Shown in pieces: positions 58,831 to 64,000 of a stretch of 64,000 nucleotides of DNA; the stretch's first letter is position 1, and each line of letters opens with the position of its first letter. This stretch comes from W-Chloroflexi-9 sp045863195 (lineage in GTDB: Bacteria; Chloroflexota; Dehalococcoidia; UBA2979). The stretch lies in the NCBI GenBank assembly GCA_045863195.1, contig BTUI01000010.1, positions 55,890 to 119,889 on the forward strand, read 5' to 3'. Below the pieces are notes generated by a model. It had not been told where the DNA came from. It worked only from the letters and a program-made list of their open reading frames with translations, and did not search any database. A program made the translations under genes and the position numbers.

Positions 58831-59633
58831 GCTCGCGGCTCCTCGCGGCGCAGCACCACGAGGTGCGAGAGGCCGAAGCGCCGCAGCGGGTTGTGCTCCG
58901 CCCAGTAGCAGAACGCACGCACCGCCTTCGCCAGCACGCGGCTCCGCGCCTCGATGTTGTCGAAGCCGGGATACACGTAGGTGTGGTCCACGATGCGGAG
59001 CGGCTGGCCAGCGATCAGGCGTCGCCAGTCACCGTGACGGTAGGCGCGTGCGTGCGGCACCAGCCGGTGGCGCAGGCGGTCCGGCAGCCAGTTCACCAGC
59101 GGGATGTTGCCGAAGATGTACCTGCCGCGCAGGTAGATGCCGTGCGTCTCGAAGGGGTACAGCCGGTTCGGCGCGTAGAGGATGCACGTCCCGCCGGGGC
59201 GGAGGACGCGCGCGATCTCCGCGAGCGTCGCGCGGTCGTCCGCGACGTGCTCGATGACCTCGTTCAGGACGATGACGTCCAGGCTGGCGTCCCGGAAGGG
59301 GAGCGCCTCACCGGCGGCGGCGAAGAAGCCCTGCACGCCGTCCGTGCCCGTCTTCGTGACGCGCTCGCGTGCCTCCGCCAGCCGGTTGTGCGCGATGTCG
59401 CTGCCCAGCGCCATCGCCCCGCGCCGCGCGAACGCACGCACGTACTCGCCGAGGCCGCAGCCGAGGTCGAGGACGCGGCGGCCTTCCAATGAGACATAAC
59501 GCTCGATGAGCGCGAGGCGTCGCTCCTGGCCCGATCGCCAGACGAAGGAGGGGTTGCCCAGGCGTGCGGCGTCCGGCTGCTCCGGGCCGGGCCGTGACGC
59601 CGGGGACGGCGGCACGGCGGGGGATTCAGTCAT
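58827..59633 (-). CDS. class I SAM-dependent methyltransferase
   Basis: A 268-residue methyltransferase. SAM-binding motif I is VLDLGCGLGEYVRAF (~65-79), the acidic end of strand 2 is GSDIAHNR, motif II lies in LDVIVLNEVIEHV (~128-140) and LRPGGTCILYAPN (~152-164) follows. Substrate unknown; coupling (GTGA overlap) with the PBP gene suggests a lipid, glycan or envelope target, but similar enzymes act on quinones and small molecules. The ATG at 59633 has GGAG six bases upstream; the frame upstream to 59828 is not needed. Confidence 0.87.
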   Translation of the reverse strand: MTESPAVPPSPASRPGPEQPDAARLGNPSFVWRSGQERRLALIERYVSLEGRRVLDLGCGLGEYVRAFARRGAMALGSDIAHNRLAEARERVTKTGTDGVQGFFAAAGEALPFRDASLDVIVLNEVIEHVADDRATLAEIARVLRPGGTCILYAPNRLYPFETHGIYLRGRYIFGNIPLVNWLPDRLRHRLVPHARAYRHGDWRRLIAGQPLRIVDHTYVYPGFDNIEARSRVLAKAVRAFCYWAEHNPLRRFGLSHLVVLRREEPRA

Positions 59634-59826
59634 CACGGCTCCAGGCGCCCGCCCGGCTCTTGGTGGCTCCGGCCCGCAGGCCATCCGTGGAGGAAGCACC
59701 TCCATCGTAGGTCCTCTGGCCCGGTGGGGGGAGCGACTTCTAGAATAGCCCTCTACCCCTGTTGGTCGACCCGTTACCCATGTCCCCGCGTCGGCCGGCG
59801 CACCGCGGACCGGGCGAGGAGTACGC

Positions 59827-60114
59827 ATGGCACTGACGCCGGACGAGGTCCGTCACATCGCAACCCTGGCCCGACTCGCGCTCTCCGACGAGGAGACCGA
59901 GCGCTACCGCCTGCAACTCTCCGCGATCCTCGAGCATTTCGAGGCGCTGAAGGAGATCGACACCACGGACGTACCGCCCACCGCACAGTCGCTGGACCTC
60001 CACAACGTGGAGCGGCCGGACGTGGTGGCACCCTCCATGCCCCGGGAGGACCTGGCGCTGAATGCGCCCCGCATGGAAGACGGCTACCTCCGCGTGCGGG
60101 CGGTGCTGGAGTAA
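59827..60114 (+). CDS. gatC: aspartyl/glutamyl-tRNA amidotransferase subunit C
   Basis: A 95-residue subunit that stabilises the GatA-GatB pair of the tRNA-dependent amidotransferase making Gln- and Asn-tRNA. The start ALTPDEVRHIATLARLAL (~2-19), LSAILEHFEALKEIDT (~32-47) and PSxPREDLALNAP-like end (SMPREDLALNAPRMEDGY) are typical. GAGGAG lies before the ATG, and TAGAAT at 59741-59746 is a possible -10. The TAA overlaps the gatA ATG (TAATG). gatB is not in the window. Confidence 0.92.
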   Translation: MALTPDEVRHIATLARLALSDEETERYRLQLSAILEHFEALKEIDTTDVPPTAQSLDLHNVERPDVVAPSMPREDLALNAPRMEDGYLRVRAVLE

Positions 60115-61583
60115 TGGCGAACATCGACCTCGACCGCTCCGCCCACGAGCACGCCGCCGCCCTGCGCGCCGGCGAGTACACCGCGCGCGCCCTCGCCGAG
60201 GCGACGCTGGCGCGCGTCCGCGCGCAGGAGCCCGCGCTCAACGCCTACATCACCGTCACGGACGACCTGGCGCTCGCCCAGGCGGACGCCGCGGACGCGC
60301 GCCTGAAGGCCGGCAACGCCGGCCCGCTCACCGGCATCCCGGTCGGCGTGAAGGACCTGCTCGCCACGAAGGGCGTCCGCACCACCGCCGCCTCCCGGAT
60401 GCTCGGTGAGTTCATCCCGCCCTACGACTGCACGGTCGTGCAGCGGCTGGCCGAGGCCGGCGCGGTCACCATCGGCAAGACGAACCTGGACGAGTTCGCC
60501 ATGGGCTCCTCCACGGAGCACTCCGCCTTCGGCCCGACGAAGAACCCGTGGGACCTGGAGCGCGTGCCGGGCGGCTCCTCCGGCGGCTCCGCCGCCACCG
60601 TCGCTTCCCGAGGGATCCCGATCTCGCTCGGCACCGACACCGGCGGCAGCATCCGGCAGCCGGCGGCGCTCTGCGGCATCCTGGGGCTGAAGCCGACCTA
60701 CGGCCGCGTCTCCCGCTGGGGTGTGGTCGCGTTCGCCTCGTCGCTCGACCAGGTGGGGCCGTTCTCCCGGGACGCGGAGGACGCCGCCGCGCTCCTGAGC
60801 GCCGTCGCCGGCCACGACCCGATGGACTCGACGAGCGCGCCGGTGCCGGTGCCGGACTTCACGGAGCGCTTCCCGCGCGGGCTGGACGGCCTGCGCGTGG
60901 GTGTGCCCGGCGACTTCTTCGGCGCCGGCATCGAGGATGGCGTGCGGGAGGCGCTGGAGCGCGCGATCGACGTGATGGCGGCGAACGGCGCGATCATCAA
61001 CCGCGACATCGCGCTGCCCACGGCGCAGGCGGGCCTCACCGTCTACTACATCATCGCCCCCTCCGAGGCGTCCGCGAACCTCGCCCGGTACGACGGCGTG
61101 AAGTACGGCTTCTCCTTCAAGGAGGGCCGCAACGCCGAGGACGAGATGTCGCAGACGCGCGGCCGTGGCTTCGGCGCGGAGGTGAAGCGGCGCATCATGC
61201 TCGGCACCTACGCGCTCTCCGCCGGCTACTACGACGCCTACTACCTGAAGGCGCAGAAGGTGCGGACGCTGATCCGCCGCGAGTTCGACGCGGCGCTGGA
61301 GCAGGTGGACGTCATCCTCGGGCCGACCAGCCCGAACGTGGCGTTCCGTCTCGCCGAGAAGCTCGACGATCCGCTCGCGATGTACCTGAACGACCTCTAC
61401 ACGATCCCCGTGAACATTGCCGGGAACCCCGGCCTGAGCATCCCGTGTGGCTTTGCGGACGGCCTGCCCGTCGGCCTCCAGTTGATCGGGCGCATGTTCG
61501 ACGAGTCCACGCTCCTCGGCGCGGCCCACGGGTTCGAGCAGGTCACGGACTGGCACCGCCAGGCGCCGCCCGCGCGGGGCTAA
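60114..61583 (+). CDS. gatA: aspartyl/glutamyl-tRNA amidotransferase subunit A
   Basis: A 489-residue amidase that releases ammonia from glutamine for GatB. The Ser-cisSer-Lys triad is in place: Lys in GIPVGVKDLLA (~72-82), the cis-Ser and nucleophilic Ser in PGGSSGGSAA and GTDTGGSIRQPAALCG (~153-184). KPTYGRVSRWG follows. Coupled by start/stop overlap to gatC, so the two subunits are made in equal amounts. The presence of GatCA implies that this organism makes Gln-tRNA and/or Asn-tRNA indirectly. Confidence 0.95.
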   Translation: MANIDLDRSAHEHAAALRAGEYTARALAEATLARVRAQEPALNAYITVTDDLALAQADAADARLKAGNAGPLTGIPVGVKDLLATKGVRTTAASRMLGEFIPPYDCTVVQRLAEAGAVTIGKTNLDEFAMGSSTEHSAFGPTKNPWDLERVPGGSSGGSAATVASRGIPISLGTDTGGSIRQPAALCGILGLKPTYGRVSRWGVVAFASSLDQVGPFSRDAEDAAALLSAVAGHDPMDSTSAPVPVPDFTERFPRGLDGLRVGVPGDFFGAGIEDGVREALERAIDVMAANGAIINRDIALPTAQAGLTVYYIIAPSEASANLARYDGVKYGFSFKEGRNAEDEMSQTRGRGFGAEVKRRIMLGTYALSAGYYDAYYLKAQKVRTLIRREFDAALEQVDVILGPTSPNVAFRLAEKLDDPLAMYLNDLYTIPVNIAGNPGLSIPCGFADGLPVGLQLIGRMFDESTLLGAAHGFEQVTDWHRQAPPARG

Positions 61584-61610
61584 CCCCCGCGCGACGGCGT
61601 CCCGGCGGTC

Positions 61611-61619
61611 TGCTACTCT
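61611..61619 (+). promoter_or_regulatory. extended -10 of a probable leaderless message (hydrolase gene)
   Basis: TGC followed by TACTCT (61614-61619) forms an extended -10 element eight bases before the ATG at 61628. No ribosome site is present. Confidence 0.38.
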
Positions 61620-61627
61620 CCGCGCCC

Positions 61628-62410
61628 ATGACGAACGGCCCTTCTCGATTCGGTCTCCCCCGCGACAACGGCAACGGTGCCGGGACGCCCCGTCCCCCGG
61701 ACGACGGCGGCCGCGGTGATGGCGACGATGGCGGCGAGGACGAGGAGATCACCCTCTCCATCAAGGGCGTCCGCGCCCGCCAGTCGCCGGACCGGGAGGG
61801 CGAGGTCGAGGTCGAACTCGACACCACGCGCGGCACCATCACGCTCGACATGACCGTCGCGGAGGGGAGCACCGGCGTCGCCGTGTTCCTCGGCGGCGCC
61901 GGGGGCGGCTCGACCGGCCCCGCAAACGAGGTGTACGTGCGCGCCGGGCACATGCTCGTGCCGCGCGGGATCACCTCCGTCCGCGTCCGCTATCGGGACG
62001 CCGGGGAGTGGGAGGAGTGCCTGGCGGACACGCTGGGCGCCTGCTCCTTCCTCAAGGGCATCGGCGCGCAGCAGGTGGTGCTCGTCGGCCACTCCTTCGG
62101 CGGCGCGATCGCGATCAAGGCCGCGGAGATGTCGCCGATGGCGACGGCGGTCTGCTCCATGTCCACGCAGCGCTTCGGGACGTTCGAGGTGGAGCAACTG
62201 GGCAAGCCGCTGCTCCTCATCCACGGATCGAAGGACGAGGTGCTGGACAAGGCTGCCTCGGAAGATGTGTTTGAGCGGGCGAAGGATCCGAAACGGCTGG
62301 TCATCCTGCCGGGTGGCACCCACAGCCTGAAGGAGCATCCGGACGAGGTATACGACCTCCTGATGGACTTCATTAGCGCCAACCTCCAGACCGGCGGTGC
62401 GAAGGGATAG
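61628..62410 (+). CDS. alpha/beta hydrolase family protein
   Basis: A 260-residue hydrolase. An unusual Gly/Asp-rich, acidic N-terminus (~8-42) precedes the fold. The nucleophile elbow is VGHSFGGA (Ser ~157), the acid lies in HGSKDEV (Asp ~208) and the catalytic His in GGTHSLKEH (His ~237). There is no obvious lid domain, so a small esterase or dienelactone-hydrolase-like enzyme is likely. Substrate unknown. It follows gatA after 44 bases but has its own -10-like element. Confidence 0.82.
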   Translation: MTNGPSRFGLPRDNGNGAGTPRPPDDGGRGDGDDGGEDEEITLSIKGVRARQSPDREGEVEVELDTTRGTITLDMTVAEGSTGVAVFLGGAGGGSTGPANEVYVRAGHMLVPRGITSVRVRYRDAGEWEECLADTLGACSFLKGIGAQQVVLVGHSFGGAIAIKAAEMSPMATAVCSMSTQRFGTFEVEQLGKPLLLIHGSKDEVLDKAASEDVFERAKDPKRLVILPGGTHSLKEHPDEVYDLLMDFISANLQTGGAKG

Positions 62411-62449
62411 CGGCCGTAACACGGTCTTCGCAAAGGCCTATGGCGGGGG

Positions 62450-62518
62450 TGCTATGCTCACGCACAGGGCGCAAGCCCTGATCCGGCTACTCCGCCCCGG
62501 GCGGATGCCACAGCCGGA
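62450..62518 (+). promoter_or_regulatory. extended -10 and structured 5' leader of the citrate synthase gene
   Basis: TG followed by N and TATGCT (62453-62458) is an extended -10. The ~140-base leader then starts with a perfect hairpin CAGGGC-GCAA-GCCCTG (62465-62480) capped by a GNRA tetraloop. A two-tier stem follows: outer TCCGGCT (62482-62488) / AGCCGGA (62512-62518) around inner TCCGCC-CCG-GGCGGA (62491-62505). More pairing is possible downstream (GACCC/GGGTC). It could be a cis-regulatory RNA; I match it to no known riboswitch. Confidence 0.4.
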
Positions 62519-62599
62519 ACCGACTTCGTCAGTGACCCAGAGGGGGTCTGCGGGACGGCGGTCAGCCGGACGCCGCGGACAGCAAGATGGGACGAAACG

Positions 62600-63751
62600 A
62601 TGACGACGGACACCCCCAAGCTGGTACCCGGCCTGGAAGGCGTTCCCATTGCCGAATCCGCGATTTCGCTGGTCAACGGCCAGGCCGGGCGACTCAGCTA
62701 CCGCGGCTACTCCATCGAAGAACTGACGCAGCCGGGCGTCTCCTTCGAGGAAGTCGTGGCCCTGCTCTATGACGGCGAACTGCCGTCGCAGGCCCGCATC
62801 GACGAGATCACCCGCCAGCTCGAGGCCGACCGCGCGCTGACGCCGGAGCAGATCGAGTTCGCCCGCTCCGCGGCGAAGCTGACCCACCCGATGTTCGCGC
62901 TGCAGGCGGCCGTGGCCGCGCTGGGCCCGCGCGACAACAACTTCGAACTGAAGGTGGACACCACCACCAAGCGCGGCATCGCCCTCGTCGCGAAGGTCGG
63001 CCACCTGGTCGGCGTCATCGCCGAGGCCGCCGCCGGCCGCCCCTACACCGGGCCGAAGCCGGGCGAGTCGCACGCGGAGATGATGCTCCGCATGATCACC
63101 GGCAAGACGCCCTCCCCGGAGCACCTCCGGGTGATGCAGGCGCTGCTCATCCTCCAGGCGGACCACTCCGCGGGGAACGCCTCCACGTTCACCACGCGCG
63201 TGGTCACCTCCACCAAGGCGGAGCCGGAGGCGGTGGTCTCCGCCGCTATCGGCGCCCTCTCCGGCCCGGCTCACGGCGGCGCGAACGAGCACTCGCTGCG
63301 CCTGTTCCTGGAGATCGGCGACCCGGCCAGCGCCGAGCCGAAGATCGAGCGACTGCTGGACGACAAGTACAAGATCCCGGGCTTCGGCCACCGCGTGTAC
63401 CACGTGAAGGACCCGCGCTCGAAGGTCATCCAGGTGCTCGCCGCCGAGGTCATCAAGCCCGGCACGAAGGAGCATGACCTCTACCAGATCGCGCTCACAG
63501 TGGAGAAGGTCGCCACGGACCGCCTCGGCGACCGCGGCCTCTTCCCGAACGTCGACCTGTTCTCGGGCTGCGTGTTCGCGGCGATCGGCATCCCGATCGA
63601 CTTCTTCACGCCGGTCTTCGCTGCCTCCCGCACGGCTGGCTGGATGGTGAACATGCGCGAGCAGTGGGACTCCGGCAACCGCATCTTCCGCCCGGCGCAG
63701 GTCTACACCGGCTCCGGTGACCGCGCCTTCGTCCCCGTCGCGAAGCGCTAA
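62600..63751 (+). CDS. gltA: citrate synthase
   Basis: A 383-residue type I citrate synthase joining acetyl-CoA and oxaloacetate. Catalytic residues are in place: His in GPAHGGANE (~219-227), His in GFGHRVYHVKDPR (~254-266) and Asp in FPNVDLFSG (~312-320). Length and the short N-terminus (VPGLEGVPIAESAIS) match the dimeric Gram-positive/archaeal form, where citrate and 2-methylcitrate synthases are hard to tell apart; with propionyl-CoA expected from the lyase at 50.5 kb, some 2-methylcitrate activity cannot be excluded. GGGA lies about 8 bases before the ATG. Confidence 0.93.
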   Translation: MTTDTPKLVPGLEGVPIAESAISLVNGQAGRLSYRGYSIEELTQPGVSFEEVVALLYDGELPSQARIDEITRQLEADRALTPEQIEFARSAAKLTHPMFALQAAVAALGPRDNNFELKVDTTTKRGIALVAKVGHLVGVIAEAAAGRPYTGPKPGESHAEMMLRMITGKTPSPEHLRVMQALLILQADHSAGNASTFTTRVVTSTKAEPEAVVSAAIGALSGPAHGGANEHSLRLFLEIGDPASAEPKIERLLDDKYKIPGFGHRVYHVKDPRSKVIQVLAAEVIKPGTKEHDLYQIALTVEKVATDRLGDRGLFPNVDLFSGCVFAAIGIPIDFFTPVFAASRTAGWMVNMREQWDSGNRIFRPAQVYTGSGDRAFVPVAKR

Positions 63752-63928
63752 CGCTCGGCACTCCGAGGCGTGCCGCCGGCCCGAGGTCGGGCGGGGCGTG
63801 CCCACCGGTCGAGGCGAAGCGCTGCGGCTCGTGCTCAGCGCAGTCGGGCGTGGGCGTGTCCGTGGTCAGGCGGGGCGTGGAGGCCTCGCGGACCAGGCTC
63901 AGCCGCGTCCGGCCCGTCGCGGCAGCGA
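63752..63928. other. gap after citrate synthase
   Basis: No gene with support; very GC-rich. Small self-complementary runs are present but no clear terminator before the repeat element. Confidence 0.3.
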
Positions 63929-63999
63929 CCGGGGGCGGAGCCGTCATGGGGGTGGAACCCCCATGACATGCATCCCCCTCTCCCACCGGGAGAGGGGGG
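63929..63999. repeat. double-hairpin palindromic intergenic repeat, copy 2
   Basis: CCGGGGGCGGAGCC, stem 1 GTCATGGGGG-TGGAA-CCCCCATGAC (63943-63967), stem 2 CCCCCTCTCCC-ACC-GGGAGAGGGGG (63974-63998). Same order and spacing as copy 1 at 50341-50410; it may continue past the window edge. Confidence 0.8.
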
Positions 64000-64000
64000 C

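Noticed and set aside
62465..62599. c-di-GMP-I (GEMM) riboswitch before citrate synthase
   Set aside because: The leader shares the short phrase CACGCACAGGGC with the consensus, but the rest of the two-helix aptamer and its conserved joining bases are not present.
1..64000. CRISPR array, tRNA, rRNA, insertion sequence or prophage
   Set aside because: No repeat-spacer pattern, no cloverleaf or CCA-ended gene, no transposase, integrase or phage structural gene was found by reading both strands.

Overview
The window is very GC-rich, gene-dense chromosomal DNA with short intergenic gaps, frequent 4-base start/stop overlaps (ATGA, GTGA) and many GTG and TTG starts. Gene content fits an aerobic, heterotrophic member of the Chloroflexota, probably a Dehalococcoidia/Tepidiforma-like lineage. 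The best pointers are a malyl-/methylmalyl-CoA lyase of the long Chloroflexus type, many CoA-ester enzymes, BMP-type nucleoside transport and a DUF2520 protein. This assignment is an inference. No rRNA, tRNA, CRISPR array, insertion sequence or phage gene was seen.

Layout. 0-5.4 kb: end of a NitT/TauT-type ABC importer, an acyl-CoA dehydrogenase, CoaE, a Gfo/Idh/MocA oxidoreductase and a DUF2520 protein. 5.5-11.3 kb: the most unusual block. Two paralogous lipoproteins, each built of three ~110-residue repeats of a domain I do not recognise, flank a His/Cys-rich membrane peptide. They are followed by CopC and a 750-residue CopC-CopD-FixH-like-cytochrome c fusion, which suggests an undescribed envelope copper (or redox-metal) system. 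11.2-19.6 kb: Dus, two thiolase/DUF35 pairs, two tiny double-zinc-knuckle proteins, a DEAD-box helicase, a crotonase and a CMD-family protein. 19.6-27.8 kb: a phosphoesterase, then a long minus-strand run: BMP lipoprotein, ATPase, two permeases, HPRT, a cyclic-2,3-diphosphoglycerate-synthetase-like protein and a 2H phosphoesterase. This reads as nucleoside or nucleobase import plus salvage.

27.8-43.5 kb: an SLC13 carrier, a Bcr/CflA-type MFS carrier, a lone family-5 solute-binding protein, and the complete pyruvate dehydrogenase operon (aceE-aceF-lpd). The last is divergent from lipB-lipA, so the enzyme and the machinery that lipoylates it share one control region. A CoA-disulfide-reductase-like flavoprotein, an MFS carrier and two small proteins follow. 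43.5-51.6 kb: a central-carbon block with mesaconyl-CoA hydratase, methylsuccinyl-CoA dehydrogenase, a DUF2164 protein, ferritin, a one-cluster ferredoxin, a succinate/malate-CoA ligase pair and malyl/methylmalyl-CoA lyase. Together these are the lower half of an ethylmalonyl-CoA-type route. 51.6-52.8 kb: a less GC-rich patch with two orphan genes. 52.8-64 kb: an uncharacterised membrane protein, an RDD protein, a putative membrane-anchored zinc protease, a class A penicillin-binding protein with a methyltransferase, gatC-gatA, an alpha/beta hydrolase and citrate synthase with a structured leader.

Two genome-level signals stand out. Several operons have a -10-like hexamer placed exactly six bases before the start codon and no Shine-Dalgarno sequence, which points to leaderless mRNAs. 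A double-hairpin intergenic repeat occurs twice, with a compensatory base-pair change between the copies.
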